DNA of 64,000 bases from VAZQ01 sp046733355 (GCA_046733355.1 JBKPOZ010000022.1:43091-107090); one strand, 5' to 3'. Shown: positions 16,480-25,381, counted from the stretch's first letter. The notes: a model not told the origin generated them from the letters alone. Program-made: numbers and translations.

Positions 16480-17814
16480 ATGCGCAAGAGCATGATCACG
16501 CGCCGGCGTTTCTTGGCGACCGGGGCAACAAGCGCGCTTGTTGCAGCCCCGTTTGTGCGCGGAGCACATGCTGCGGGCAAGCTCAGCGTCGGTTTCTGGG
16601 ATCACTGGGTCCCGGGAGCGAACACTGCGTCGAAGACGTTGTGCGAGGAATGGGCAGCGAGGGAGAAGGTCGATATCTCCATCGACTACATCACCTCCCA
16701 GGGGAACAAGAACGTTCTGACCATTGCCGCCGAGGCGCAGGCGCGCTCCGGACACGACATATTTGCCTTTCCGACCTGGCAGCCCGCCGACCACGCCACC
16801 CGTCTCGAGCCGGTCGATGAAATCATGACGGAGCTGATCAAGCTCAATGGCGCGGTCAATCCCACCTGCGAATATCTCGCCAAGTCCGGCGGCCACTGGG
16901 TTGGGGTGCCTGCCTGTGTCGGCACGCAAATCAAGGGGCCCTGCTCGCGTATCGATCTGATGAAGAAATATGCGGGTATCGACGTGGTCGCGATGTATCC
17001 CGCCGGCGCTCCCCCCAGGGCCGAAGCTTGGACTTTCGACGCTTTTCTCAAGGCGGCTCAGGATTGCCACAAGGCCGGCTTCCCCTTCGGCATCGGCCTT
17101 GGCACGACCGAGGACAATGTGGATACCGCTGGCGCCATCTTTCAGTCATTCGGCGCCGAGCTCGTCGATGCAAAAGGCAACATTGCGGTGAAGTCCGACG
17201 CCGTGCGCCAGGCGATGGAATATTACAAGAAGCTCACGCAGTTCCTGCCGCCGGACGCCCCTGCCTGGGATAATGCATCGAACAACAAATATCTGATCGC
17301 CGGCAAGGGCTCGCTCATCATGAACCCGCCGAGCGCGTGGGCGGTGGCGAAGCGTGACGCGCCGCAGGTCGCCGAGCAGCTGTGGACGCACGGCATGCCG
17401 GCGGGGCCCAAGGGCCGTTACGCGCCTTTCCTGCCCTATTTCTGGGGCATCTGGACTTTCAGCAAAAACAAATCGGCCGCGAAAAGTCTGCTGCTGCATC
17501 TGTCGCAGCCCTCGGCAGTCGAGAAGATGGTCCAGGCAAGCGGCGGCTATGATCTGCCCGCCTTCGAAAAACTAACGACGCTCAAGGTGTGGGCGGAGGA
17601 AGGCCCGCCCAAGGGCACCCTCTACCACTATCCGAATCCGTACAATCACCAGATACTTTCAGTCGCTGCGCAGCCGGCGCCACCGAAAATCGCGGTGCAG
17701 ATCTATACCCAGGCCATCCAGACAAAAATGGTCGTTCGCTTCATGCAGGGCGAGCCGCTGGAGAAGACGCTCGCCTGGGCGGAGGCCGAGGTCGAAGGCT
17801 TCATGCGCACGTGA
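16480..17814 (+). CDS. ABC importer extracellular solute-binding protein (carbohydrate type, Tat signal)
   Basis: Binding protein of the four-gene importer 16480-20969. The N-terminus carries a twin-arginine signal, TRRRFLATGATSALVAAPF, with likely cleavage after GAHA. The mature protein has the family 1 solute-binding fold (UgpB/MalE-like), for example GHDIFAFPTWQPAD, GKGSLIMNPPSAW and a C-terminal MQGEPLEKTLAWAEAEVEGF typical of the group. At 444 residues the length is normal. The ATG at 16480 has GAGGAGGAAACATC in front, a good ribosome site. Substrates of this class are sugars, polyols or glycerol-3-phosphate; nothing in the sequence picks one. Confidence 0.92.
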   Translation: MRKSMITRRRFLATGATSALVAAPFVRGAHAAGKLSVGFWDHWVPGANTASKTLCEEWAAREKVDISIDYITSQGNKNVLTIAAEAQARSGHDIFAFPTWQPADHATRLEPVDEIMTELIKLNGAVNPTCEYLAKSGGHWVGVPACVGTQIKGPCSRIDLMKKYAGIDVVAMYPAGAPPRAEAWTFDAFLKAAQDCHKAGFPFGIGLGTTEDNVDTAGAIFQSFGAELVDAKGNIAVKSDAVRQAMEYYKKLTQFLPPDAPAWDNASNNKYLIAGKGSLIMNPPSAWAVAKRDAPQVAEQLWTHGMPAGPKGRYAPFLPYFWGIWTFSKNKSAAKSLLLHLSQPSAVEKMVQASGGYDLPAFEKLTTLKVWAEEGPPKGTLYHYPNPYNHQILSVAAQPAPPKIAVQIYTQAIQTKMVVRFMQGEPLEKTLAWAEAEVEGFMRT

Positions 17815-17873
17815 GCCTCCGCTCGCGGCGCGGCAGCGATGAACCGTAGCCGGAGGTGCAATCTCGGCGTGTT

Positions 17874-17999
17874 CCCCTCCCCCTTGTGGGGAGGGGTTAG
17901 GGGTGGGGGTTCGTTCAGAAACAGCTCAAGTCAAAAGAGCGCCCCCACCCCCAACCCCTCCCCACACTCGCAGCTACACTGCTCGCGGGGGAGGGGAGC
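17874..17999. repeat. Inverted repeat with CCCCTCCC / GGGAGGGG arms (family D)
   Basis: Left arm CCCCTCCCCCTTGTGGGGAG followed by GGTTAGGGGTGGGGG; the right half carries the complement CCCCCACCCCCAACCCCTCC and GCGGGGGAGGGGAG. The whole 125 bases can fold into a long hairpin. Related units are at 21004-21107 and 41264-41366. It sits between the binding-protein and permease genes of one operon, where such a structure may stabilise the upstream message and so raise binding-protein levels; that role is inferred. Confidence 0.75.
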
Positions 18000-18014
18000 C
18001 TAGAGAGGCCTGCG

Positions 18015-18947
18015 ATGGCCGAGGCGGTGCTGCAGACGCGAGTGGGGCCTGCGCGGCCGCGCTCGGCCTTGCGCAGGGCGATGCAGCGCAAGTCGACAAT
18101 CGCGTTCCTGATGACGCTGCCGCTGATCTTGCTGATCGCGCTCCTCGTTCTTTATCCGGCGTTCTATTCCGTTCACCTCGCCATGCTCAACAAATCAATG
18201 GAGCGGTTCGTCGGCTTCGGCAATTTTCTTTTCCTGTTCAAGCGCGAGACGTTCTGGATGGTGGTGCGGCAGTCCTGCCTGTTTGCGATCACCGCGGTCG
18301 TTTTCAAAGCGCTGATCGGCTTCATCGTTGCTCATTTCGTGCACAACATACCCGCAAGGGGGCAGCGCAAATGGCGTGGCATGCTACTGGTCCCCTGGGT
18401 CATTCCGCCGGCCATGAGCTGTCTCGCCTGGCTCTGGCTGTTCGATCCCTCCTACAGCGCGCTGAACTGGCTCCTGGAGCTGGTGGGTATCGAGCCCATC
18501 CCCTGGCTGGGCGATGCGGGCTGGGCGCGTTTCTCCGTCATCCTGGTGAACGTCTGGATCGGAGCGCCTTTCTTCATGATCATGTATCTCGCGGCACTCA
18601 AATCCGTGCCCGAGCAGCTCTATGAGGCGGCCGCGATCGACGGTGCCAACTGGTGGCAGCGCATGTGGTACGTGACCATCCCGATGATGCGCAACATCAT
18701 GGCCATCACCGCACTGTTCTCGCTCATCGTCACGTTCGCCAATTTCGATATCGTGCGCATCCTTACCGCCGGCGGCCCCGTCGATCGCACGCACGTGTTC
18801 GCCACCTGGGCATTCTGGGTCGGCATCCAGGGGAGCGATATTCCGCTTGGCGCCAGCATCTCCCTGTTCATGGTGCCGATCCTCACGATCGCTGCCATTT
18901 TTATTTTGCGCGACATTCACCGCCGCGCGAGCGAGACAACCGCATGA
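18015..18947 (+). CDS. ABC importer permease 1 (MalF/UgpA type)
   Basis: Inner-membrane permease of 310 residues with six hydrophobic helices starting at about residue 36 (FLMTLPLILLIALLVLYP). The EAA loop that contacts the ATPase reads YEAAAIDGANWWQRMWYVTIP. It overlaps the next permease gene by four bases (ATGA), showing a common message. The ATG at 18015 follows GAGAGG. Its N-terminal 30 residues are basic and cytoplasmic. Confidence 0.95.
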   Translation: MAEAVLQTRVGPARPRSALRRAMQRKSTIAFLMTLPLILLIALLVLYPAFYSVHLAMLNKSMERFVGFGNFLFLFKRETFWMVVRQSCLFAITAVVFKALIGFIVAHFVHNIPARGQRKWRGMLLVPWVIPPAMSCLAWLWLFDPSYSALNWLLELVGIEPIPWLGDAGWARFSVILVNVWIGAPFFMIMYLAALKSVPEQLYEAAAIDGANWWQRMWYVTIPMMRNIMAITALFSLIVTFANFDIVRILTAGGPVDRTHVFATWAFWVGIQGSDIPLGASISLFMVPILTIAAIFILRDIHRRASETTA

Positions 18948-19858
18948 CCGCCGCTTCGCTGACCCGTTCGGTCGCTGCGGCGCGGCCGCGCAATTACGGC
19001 AGCATGAGCGCCGATCGGCGCTGGGCGCTGCACTGGTCCTATTTCTTTCTCACCGTTTTCGCGATCTTCTTTCTCACGCCGCCTCTCTACATGCTGATTA
19101 CGTCGCTCAAATCGAGCGCCGAGATCTCGGCCGCGACCAGCCCCTGGTGGATCCATCATCCCACGCTCACAAATTACCGCGAGCTTCTTAGCTCCCCGCA
19201 ATTTTTGGTTTTCTTCCGCAATTCGGCTGTCGTTTCGGTGATCGTGGTCGCGATCACCATGCTGATCAGCGTGCCGGCCGCCTTTGCTCTCTCGCGCATG
19301 CGGTTCTGGGGCTCGGTCGCGCTCGCCACCGGCGTGTTCCTGACCTATCTCATTCCCGAGACGCTCCTGTTCCTTCCCTTGTTCAAGATGTTCGCGCTGT
19401 TGAACGAATACACCGGCATCGAGCTGATCAATCACTGGTGGGTGTTGCTGGTTCTCTATCCCACACTGACGGTGCCGTTCTGCACCTGGATCATGATCGG
19501 TTATTTCGCCTCGATCCCGAAGGAGCTCGACGAGGCGGCGCTCATGGACGGCGCCAGTTACCGGCAGGTGCTCACCCGCGTGTTCATTCCGGTGGCGCTG
19601 CCCGGCCTGATCGCCGCGACGATCTTTGCGTTCACGGTTTCCTGGGCGCAGTTCCTCTATCCGCTCGCCTTCACCACATCGGCCGATCAACTGGTGCTGC
19701 CGGTCGGCATTATCACCTCTCTGGTCAAGGGCGACGTGTTCAACTGGGGTCAGATCATGACCGGGGCGCTCTTGGGTGCCGCCCCGCCGCTCGTTATTTA
19801 TGCTTTCCTCATGGACTACTACATCGCCGGGCTCACCGCCGGCGCCACGAAAGGCTGA
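18944..19858 (+). CDS. ABC importer permease 2 (MalG/UgpE type)
   Basis: Second permease of the carbohydrate-type importer, 304 residues, six membrane helices, EAA loop LDEAALMDGASYRQVLTRVFIP. The start is the ATG at 18944 inside the ATGA overlap with permease 1. The same open frame runs further upstream inside the neighbouring gene but has no coding character there. It ends ten bases before the ATPase gene. Confidence 0.95.
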   Translation: MTAASLTRSVAAARPRNYGSMSADRRWALHWSYFFLTVFAIFFLTPPLYMLITSLKSSAEISAATSPWWIHHPTLTNYRELLSSPQFLVFFRNSAVVSVIVVAITMLISVPAAFALSRMRFWGSVALATGVFLTYLIPETLLFLPLFKMFALLNEYTGIELINHWWVLLVLYPTLTVPFCTWIMIGYFASIPKELDEAALMDGASYRQVLTRVFIPVALPGLIAATIFAFTVSWAQFLYPLAFTTSADQLVLPVGIITSLVKGDVFNWGQIMTGALLGAAPPLVIYAFLMDYYIAGLTAGATKG

Positions 19859-19868
19859 GTGTTCAACC

Positions 19869-20969
19869 ATGGCCCATGTTTCCCTTCGCAAGGTGGTCAA
19901 GCGCTTCGATAACACGGAGGCGGTGCGCGGCGTCGACCTCGAGATTGCCGACAAGGAATTCGTGGTTCTGGTGGGCCCCTCCGGTTGCGGCAAGTCAACG
20001 ACCTTGCGCATGATCGCAGGGCTCGAGGAGATAACTTCGGGCGACATCGCAGTCGACGGCGAGATCGTCAATGACGTGCCGCCCAAGGACCGCGACATGG
20101 CGATGGTGTTTCAGAACTATGCGCTCTACCCGCACATGACCGTCTACGAGAACATGTCCTTCGGACTGCGGCTGAAGCGCTATCCCAAGTCCGAGATCGC
20201 GCGCCGGGTGCAGGAAGCCGCGCGCATTCTCGACATTACGGAACTCCTCGACCGCAAGCCGCGGCAGCTCTCGGGCGGCCAGCGCCAGCGCGTTGCCATG
20301 GGGCGCGCCATTGTGCGCAACCCGAAGGTGTTTCTGTTCGACGAGCCCTTGTCCAACCTCGATGCCAAGCTGCGCGTGCAGATGCGCACCGAGATCAAGC
20401 GCGTGCACCAGAAGGTGCGCACGACGACCGTTTATGTCACGCACGACCAGGTGGAAGCGATGACGCTCGCCGATCGCGTCGTGGTGATGAACCGCGGGCT
20501 GATCGAGCAGATCGGCGCGCCGAACGAGCTCTACCATGCCCCGGTCACGCGCTTCGTCGCCGGATTCATCGGCTCGCCGGCGATGAATTTCGTTCCCTGC
20601 AGCCTCGAGGAGAGCGACAACGCGATTCGCGTCCGCCTGAGCGAGGAGATCGCGCTGCCGGTGCCGCCCGCGCGGCAGGCACGCTACAAGGCGCATGTCG
20701 GCCGCAACGGTCTGACGTTTGGCCTGCGGCCCGAGCACCTCACCGAAGCGAAGCCCAACGGCGACCGGCAGCCGGCCTATGTCGACGCCATGCTCGAAGT
20801 CACCGAGCCGCTCGGCATGGAGACGCTGGTGTTCTTCCGCATCGGCGGCATCGACGTGTGCGGACGCGTGAGTCCCGAGGCCGGCGCGCGCGAAGGAGAG
20901 CGCATGCGGCTTGCGGCGCGCATGGACAACATGCACCTCATCGAGGACGCCACCGGCCGCGTGCTTTAG
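19869..20969 (+). CDS. ABC importer ATP-binding protein (UgpC/MsmK type)
   Basis: ATPase of the importer 16480-20969. Walker A GPSGCGKSTT, Q-loop VFQNYALYPHMTV, signature LSGGQRQR, Walker B VFLFDEPLSNLDA and switch histidine TVYVTHDQVEA are all intact. Residues beyond about 240 form the regulatory TOBE/MOP-like domain typical of sugar importers (for example FGLRPEHLTEA). Start ATG 19869; an earlier in-frame ATG lies inside the permease gene. At 366 residues the length is normal. Such ATPases can serve more than one importer. Confidence 0.95.
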   Translation: MAHVSLRKVVKRFDNTEAVRGVDLEIADKEFVVLVGPSGCGKSTTLRMIAGLEEITSGDIAVDGEIVNDVPPKDRDMAMVFQNYALYPHMTVYENMSFGLRLKRYPKSEIARRVQEAARILDITELLDRKPRQLSGGQRQRVAMGRAIVRNPKVFLFDEPLSNLDAKLRVQMRTEIKRVHQKVRTTTVYVTHDQVEAMTLADRVVVMNRGLIEQIGAPNELYHAPVTRFVAGFIGSPAMNFVPCSLEESDNAIRVRLSEEIALPVPPARQARYKAHVGRNGLTFGLRPEHLTEAKPNGDRQPAYVDAMLEVTEPLGMETLVFFRIGGIDVCGRVSPEAGAREGERMRLAARMDNMHLIEDATGRVL

Positions 20970-21003
20970 CTGCTTCGCAGCAAGCTCCAGCCTTGCTTGC
21001 GCG

Positions 21004-21107
21004 CTCCCTCTCCCCGTTGTTGGGGAGAGGGTTGGGGTGAGGGGGTTACAAACATAGAAGAGAGACAGTAACCCCTCACCCTAACCCTCTCCCTATGGGA
21101 GAGGGAA
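21004..21107. repeat. Inverted repeat with CCCTCTCC / GGAGAGGG arms (family D)
   Basis: Left half CTCCCTCTCCCCGTTGTTGG, GGAGAGGG, GGGGTGAGGGGG; right half CCCCTCACCCTAACCCTCTC and ATGGGAGAGGGA. Forms a long hairpin downstream of the last transporter gene and may serve as a transcription end. A near copy lies at 41264-41366. Confidence 0.75.
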
Positions 21108-21132
21108 TGCGATTGTATTTGCCGCTAAGGCC

Positions 21133-22074
21133 GTGTCCATCCGCCAAATGAATCAACAGACTTGGCCAACCAGCATCGCCGTGGTCGGCGCGGGAGCGAT
21201 CGGCTGCTATTTCGGCGGCATGCTCGCGCGCGCCGGAAAGCAGCTGAGCCTGATCGGCCGGCGCACCCACGTCGATGCGATCAATGCGAACGGACTTTTC
21301 TTCAAGGGCCTTGGCTTTGAGGAGGTCGTGCGCGTTCCCGCCAGCGTCGATCCTGCCGCAGTACGCGAGGCGCAGCTTGTTCTCTTCTGTGTGAAGAGTG
21401 GCGATACGGATGCGGCCGCCGCATCCATCGCCCCCTATGTGGCGCCCGACGCTATCCTGCTGAGCCTGCAGAATGGCGTCGACAATCTCGAGCGCATTCG
21501 CTCCCACCTGAAGAACGACGTGCTCGCGGGGGTCGTTTACACGGGCGTCGAGATGTCAGGGCCGGGGCGCCTGACGCACACGGGAGGCGGAAAGATCGTG
21601 CTTGGCCGTGGCGGGCCCACCAAAAAGATAGCGGCGATGTTCACAGATGCCGGAGTGACCACGAGCGTTTGCGAGGACATCGACGTGGAGCTGTGGTCGA
21701 AGCTGGTGCTCAATTGCGCCTACAACGCGCTTTCCGCAATCGGCCGCATCTATTACGGGCGCATGGTGGCGATCCCCGAAATACGCAGGCTCATGACTGA
21801 CGCGGTCGAGGAAGTGGCTGCGGTCGCGGAGCGCAAGGGCATTCGCCTGCCGAACAACATGCTTGCCGCGACTTTTGAGCTCGCCGAGGTCATGCCGCGC
21901 ACCACCTCGTCGACTGCGCAGGATATCGCGCGGGGCAGGCGCACCGAGATCGAGCACCTCAACGGCTATGTGGCGCGCGAAGGCGAAAGGCTCGGCATCC
22001 CCACGCCGGTGAACCGCACGCTCAACGCGCTGATCAAGCTCCTGGAGCGGAGTGCAACAGCGGAACGCCCGTAG
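21133..22074 (+). CDS. panE: 2-dehydropantoate 2-reductase family protein (PanE/ApbA)
   Basis: NADPH-dependent reductase of the ketopantoate reductase family: Rossmann motif VVGAGAIGCYFGG near the N-terminus, LQNGVDNLERI in the middle, and the catalytic-domain segment WSKLVLNCAYNALSAIGRI with the expected Lys (in LWSKLVLN) and Asn residues. At 313 residues it has the usual length. The family is large, and paralogs outside pantothenate synthesis are common, so the symbol marks the family and not proven function; no panB or panC is nearby. Start GTG 21133 or ATG 21148; neither has a clear ribosome site. Confidence 0.88.
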   Translation: MSIRQMNQQTWPTSIAVVGAGAIGCYFGGMLARAGKQLSLIGRRTHVDAINANGLFFKGLGFEEVVRVPASVDPAAVREAQLVLFCVKSGDTDAAAASIAPYVAPDAILLSLQNGVDNLERIRSHLKNDVLAGVVYTGVEMSGPGRLTHTGGGKIVLGRGGPTKKIAAMFTDAGVTTSVCEDIDVELWSKLVLNCAYNALSAIGRIYYGRMVAIPEIRRLMTDAVEEVAAVAERKGIRLPNNMLAATFELAEVMPRTTSSTAQDIARGRRTEIEHLNGYVAREGERLGIPTPVNRTLNALIKLLERSATAERP

Positions 22075-22141
22075 CCCGGATGACCGTCAGCGACATGCGG
22101 GGACTATTGTCCCGCATATCGCTTCGCTCGTGCGGGCTACG
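22074..22141. repeat. Palindromic intergenic repeat (family C)
   Basis: Bracketed by GTAGCCCGGATGA and CTCGTGCGGGCTACG, with GCGGGGACTATTGTCCCGC as an inner hairpin and CATATCGCTTCGCTC before the right arm. It starts inside the stop codon of panE. A shorter relative is at 10612-10652. Confidence 0.7.
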
Positions 22142-22203
22142 ATTTACGCGCGTTACCGCCGTTGAGGTTGACGCGCGCCGGGGCGAGTGCGCATCATGTT
22201 CAT

Positions 22204-23334
22204 ATGCAAGAAAGAACCGTTCCCGACAGCACGCCAAGGGATTTCACGACCGCAACGAGCGAGTTTCTCAACCTGCACGAGCTCGTCGCCAAGGCGCGGC
22301 AGAATCTCAATCAGAACGATTGGGATTACATCGTCGGCGGCTGCGAGTCCGAGACCACGCTGAGGCGCAATCGCCTCGCCCTCGATTCCATTGCCTTGCG
22401 GCCGCGCGTCTTGCGCGACGTGAGCGCGGTCGATGCCGCGGTGAGCGAGTTCGGGCGCAAGCTGCGCCTTCCGGTCGTGCTCGCACCGGTGGGCTCGCTC
22501 GAAAGCTTTCACGCGGCCGGTGCCGAATCGGTCGCGCGCGCGGCCGGCGAATTCGGCGTTGCGCATATGCTCAGCTCCGTGTGCGATCCCGGGCTTGAAG
22601 CGCTTGCAAAGGCGGTGCCTTCCGCCTTGCGGCTCTATCAGCTTTACGTGCGCGGCGATGCGGGCTGGGTGGACGATCACGTGGAACGCGCGATCGCCCA
22701 CGGCTATGCGGGGTTCTGCCTCACGGTCGACACCGCCCATTACAGCCGGCGCGAGCGCGACATCGCCAAGCGGTTCGTCACCGCCGGCCGACGCCGCGTG
22801 CAAGGCCGCGCCTTCCAGGCTGCGCTCGACTGGCAAACCGTCAAGCGCATCAAGCAGCGCTTCCGCATTCCGCTCGCGCTCAAAGGCATCGCCACCGCCG
22901 AGGACGCGCGTATCGCGCTCGATCACGACGTTGAATGGATCTACGTGTCCAATCACGGCGGGCGCCAGCTCGATCATGGACGCGGCGCCATGGAGGTGCT
23001 GCCCGAAATCGCCGAGGCGGCGGGCGGACGCGCCCGCATCATCATCGATGGATCATTCTGCCGCGGAACGGACATCATCAAGGCGATCGCAGCAGGCGCC
23101 CACCTCGTCGGGCTCGGAAGGATGCAATGCTTCGCGCTTGCCGCCGGCGGCGTTGCCGGCGTGGTGCGCATGCTCGAGCTTCTGGAAGATGAAGTGCAGC
23201 GCTGTTTCGGACTCCTCGGCATTACGCGTTTTGCCGAGCTCGATCGCTCATGCCTCGCCCCCGCTGCGCCCGCGAACCCGCCGCACGTGCTCAGCGCTTT
23301 CCCGCTGCTGAAAATCGACGATTACAGATATTGA
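22204..23334 (+). CDS. FMN-dependent alpha-hydroxy acid dehydrogenase/oxidase
   Basis: TIM-barrel flavoenzyme of the L-lactate dehydrogenase (LldD), glycolate oxidase and mandelate dehydrogenase family. Signature elements are NDWDYIVGG, LRPRVLRDVS, the FMN-binding APVGSL, SNHGGRQLDH with catalytic His and substrate-binding Arg, and the C-terminal IDGSFCRGTDIIKA and GLGRMQCFALAAGG phosphate-binding regions. In the family the motif is usually DGGxRxGxD; here it reads DGSFCRGTD, a small departure in the FMN-phosphate loop. From ATG 22204 it has 376 residues; the frame is open to 22162. It is close to the less-studied branch of the family, so the substrate is unknown. It is the last gene before the gene-poor region. 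Confidence 0.9.
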   Translation: MQERTVPDSTPRDFTTATSEFLNLHELVAKARQNLNQNDWDYIVGGCESETTLRRNRLALDSIALRPRVLRDVSAVDAAVSEFGRKLRLPVVLAPVGSLESFHAAGAESVARAAGEFGVAHMLSSVCDPGLEALAKAVPSALRLYQLYVRGDAGWVDDHVERAIAHGYAGFCLTVDTAHYSRRERDIAKRFVTAGRRRVQGRAFQAALDWQTVKRIKQRFRIPLALKGIATAEDARIALDHDVEWIYVSNHGGRQLDHGRGAMEVLPEIAEAAGGRARIIIDGSFCRGTDIIKAIAAGAHLVGLGRMQCFALAAGGVAGVVRMLELLEDEVQRCFGLLGITRFAELDRSCLAPAAPANPPHVLSAFPLLKIDDYRY

Positions 23335-23337
23335 GAT

Positions 23338-23400
23338 GCCGTAGGGTGGGCAAAGGCGTGCTCTTGCACGCCGTGCCCACGCGCTTACGTCATTTAGGGC
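23338..23400. repeat. Palindromic repeat at the left edge of the gene-poor region (family E)
   Basis: Begins with a 21-bp unit (23338-23358, core GTAGGGTGGGCAAAGGCG) and contains a hairpin CGTGCTCTTGCACG followed by GCCCACGCG. The identical 21-bp unit occurs in inverted orientation at 36119-36139, the other edge of the region. This is a dispersed type of element in Bradyrhizobium relatives, so flanking may be chance. Confidence 0.75.
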
Positions 23401-23664
23401 GATCGCGGCTCCGCGTGGGCACGGCGCGTATCTTAGATCAGATAGATACTCATAGGCGCGTGCAAGGAAAGATTTGTCGGCGCCGTGCCGCGTAGGATCT
23501 GATCAACATAGCCCGCCAGGGAGCGATGTGTTTCAAGCACCGCGCGGCTTTTTCTTTTCTGCCGCATCGGCCAGCTGATCGTAAGTCCGGGCGAGCGTTA
23601 GCCTCGTATCCCTGGGGCGCCGGGGTTTCTCCTTCAGCGCCTCCGTTCACGCCTGCTTCGCAAC

Positions 23665-23894
23665 TATCGCCAGTACTCAGCGTCAGTGAGCTGCGTCATC
23701 TCCAGCCGTTCCCTGAGCGCCCCTATGAGCTCTAAGGGCGTGCTGCTCACGAAGAATGAGTAGTATTCGCGAACGAGCGCATCGAGTGCGCACCACGTCG
23801 GCCTGGCCATACGCGGCAAATCCGCCTGGTGCCGCTGGTTCCACGCTATGGCAGCGGGCCGGATATCCCTACTTTTCGTTTTTTTGGCGGCCTT
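23665..23894 (-). pseudogene. Coding remnant, C-terminal piece of a small hypothetical protein
   Basis: Open minus-strand frame of 76 codons without a convincing start, running from an AAKKTK-containing stretch to a TAG at 23665. Its middle reads AWNQRHQADLPRMARPTWCA and DALVREYYSFF, and it ends TQLTDAEYWR. Composition and aromatic content look like real protein, not chance frame. An internal ATG (PRMARP) would give about 44 residues. It lies downstream, on the same strand, of the remnant at 24020-24136, and may be the broken 3' part of the same or a neighbouring gene. Confidence 0.4.
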
Positions 23895-24019
23895 CTAAAG
23901 CCGCTCTTACAGCAAAAGCGCGCGTCGGAGGGCCGCTCTTTTTCCCCTGCTCGCCTCACCCACCTTACTCCAACTCGAAGTCAAACCGCGCTTCGCCTTG
24001 TCGAGACTAGGCAGTCGGC

Positions 24020-24136
24020 CGTTTGTAGTAAGTCCTCATAAATGCGTCCGATCACCTGATCGTGCTCGATCACGAGATAGTCGGCGCGATTAGCATCAGC
24101 GGGATAGGCAAGCCCGGTGCGGCGCAGCCAGAGAGT
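24020..24136 (-). pseudogene. N-terminal remnant of a small alphaproteobacterial protein family
   Basis: Minus-strand frame reading TLWLRRTGLAYPADANRADY and then LVIEHDQVIGRIYEDLLQT. From memory, short Bradyrhizobium-type proteins of unknown function start with MxLRLRRTGL...DYxVxExxxxVGRIYED, and the match over about 39 residues is good. The frame is preceded by a TAA at 24137-24139, has no start codon, and after the IYEDL segment the usual WFWSI-type continuation is missing. I take it as a decayed gene. Only the sequence pattern supports this; a protein search would settle it. Confidence 0.5.
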
Positions 24137-24267
24137 TTATAAGTTGCCTTTTAGCCGATCGCCCCCAACAACAAGCAAGCCGCCTCCCCAGACCGGAGCT
24201 GCTTCGCGGAGCAGTCCAAATGCTGTTGGATAGCGCCTTGATCCCCTCATAAACATTTGTAAAGACT

Positions 24268-24888
24268 TCACAGGCCTGCCAGAAAAAAGGCGTGCGCCCC
24301 CGAGAGCCAAGTGGTCAGCCCGACAACTACGATGACGGATGCAGCGATCGCGGCGTGTCGAATGCGTCGCTTAAATAACTTGTTCGCGGCCGCCAGTTCT
24401 TTAAGGTCCTTATGCTGGGTGATCACGATGCCGTTCAGCCTCTCTCGTTCATAGCGGAGCTCGGCATGACTGGTTTCGAGTGCCAGCCGTGCGGTTTCTT
24501 CATTCCTTAATTGGCCTTTTGCCTGCTCCAATTCCGACCTGACCCGTTGCAGCTCCTCCTGAGCCGACCGTAGCTCGGCTTGGCTCGCTTCGTGTTCTGA
24601 CTGGGTACGGGCAAACGCGAGGTTCGTGTCATCTCGCTGTCGTTCCGCTTGCAGACGCGCCTCCTGGGCTTCACCCAAGGCCTTTTTAATCTCGCTGAAC
24701 TCCTTTTGCCCAGATTCGGCACTCGTTTTGAGTTTGCTCAGCTTGTCCTTCTGAGCACTGCTGAATTGCTCGAGCAGAGCCGCCATAGAGGCAAGCTGAA
24801 CACCGCTACTTTCGATAAACTCGCTGATCTCCTGTACGATCGCCGTCGGGAAAGCAGTCGTGCGAATTGATGCGGTCGTCATGTTCAA
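24268..24888 (-). CDS. Coiled-coil protein with C-terminal membrane anchor, unknown function
   Basis: A 206-residue protein. Residues about 45-165 are charged, Glu/Gln/Arg/Lys-rich heptad-like sequence (for example EAQEARLQAERQRDD and AELRSAQEELQRVRSELEQA), a clear coiled coil. Residues about 180-205 form one hydrophobic helix (AAIASVIVVVGLT-like) followed by a short tail, so it is probably tail-anchored with the coil in the cytoplasm. No catalytic motif is seen. The ATG at 24888 follows GGAGAG. It stands alone in the gene-poor region, with decayed genes on its downstream side. Coding quality is good, so it is likely a working gene, but I cannot name a family. Confidence 0.75.
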   Translation of the reverse strand: MNMTTASIRTTAFPTAIVQEISEFIESSGVQLASMAALLEQFSSAQKDKLSKLKTSAESGQKEFSEIKKALGEAQEARLQAERQRDDTNLAFARTQSEHEASQAELRSAQEELQRVRSELEQAKGQLRNEETARLALETSHAELRYERERLNGIVITQHKDLKELAAANKLFKRRIRHAAIAASVIVVVGLTTWLSGAHAFFLAGL

Positions 24889-25324
24889 CTCTCCTAGGCC
24901 GTTTGAACCACGCTTCGCAGTCGCAGCCCTGCTAGAGAAACAGAGCCTGCTCGGCGAAGCAGCATTCGGGCAGACTGCAGGCCACGGGTAACCACTTTGT
25001 TAATGTCGACGCCTCCAGACCGAGCGCTTGGCCGGCAATTGCATGTTCCACAAGATCGAAATCTGAGGTTGGACGGACCGGCCGCGCTGCGAGCCGCAGA
25101 GAAACTGAGTTCAGAGCGGAGGCGCAAGTGGGGCGCCGCGCAGACTGCGCTTAATTCCGCAAAAACGCCGGAGCAGAGGAGCGGGCCAAGGATGCTGTTG
25201 TGAAGCATCAGCTAATTAAAGCCAAGTGTTTGAGATAAGAACAATTTTGACTAGCGAAGGCCCCCAGCAACTCCAGTCATGTCGCTCCTTGGCCGCTACG
25301 GATCACTGCCTACATAAATTATCA
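24889..25324. other. Intergenic stretch without a supported gene
   Basis: Overlapping open frames exist on both strands (about 24894-25208 minus and 24997-25203 plus), but they mirror each other, have no ribosome site and show no protein-like pattern. I see no gene here. Confidence 0.5.
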
Positions 25325-25381
25325 GTGTCGCGTCCCTACGCGACACGAAGGAGCCCCGGGAGCGTAGATTAACCGGGGCTC
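25325..25381. other. Two consecutive strong hairpins
   Basis: First stem GTGTCGCG / CGCGACAC (25325-25332 with 25339-25346, six-base loop). Second stem GAGCCCCGG / CCGGGGCTC (25351-25359 with 25373-25381, 13-base loop). Both stems are perfect. No T-run follows, so they are not textbook terminators. They lie 67 bases before a small secreted-protein gene. They could be a small structured RNA, a leader or a relic of a mobile element. Confidence 0.6.

Noticed and set aside
18917..20098. 393-codon minus-strand frame across the ABC transporter genes
   Set aside because: Antisense to permease and ATPase with intact motifs; composition is typical of a shadow frame.
24894..25208. Possible minus-strand gene of 104 codons
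   Set aside because: No ribosome site, Arg/Ser-rich, fully overlapped by a plus-strand frame of equal quality.
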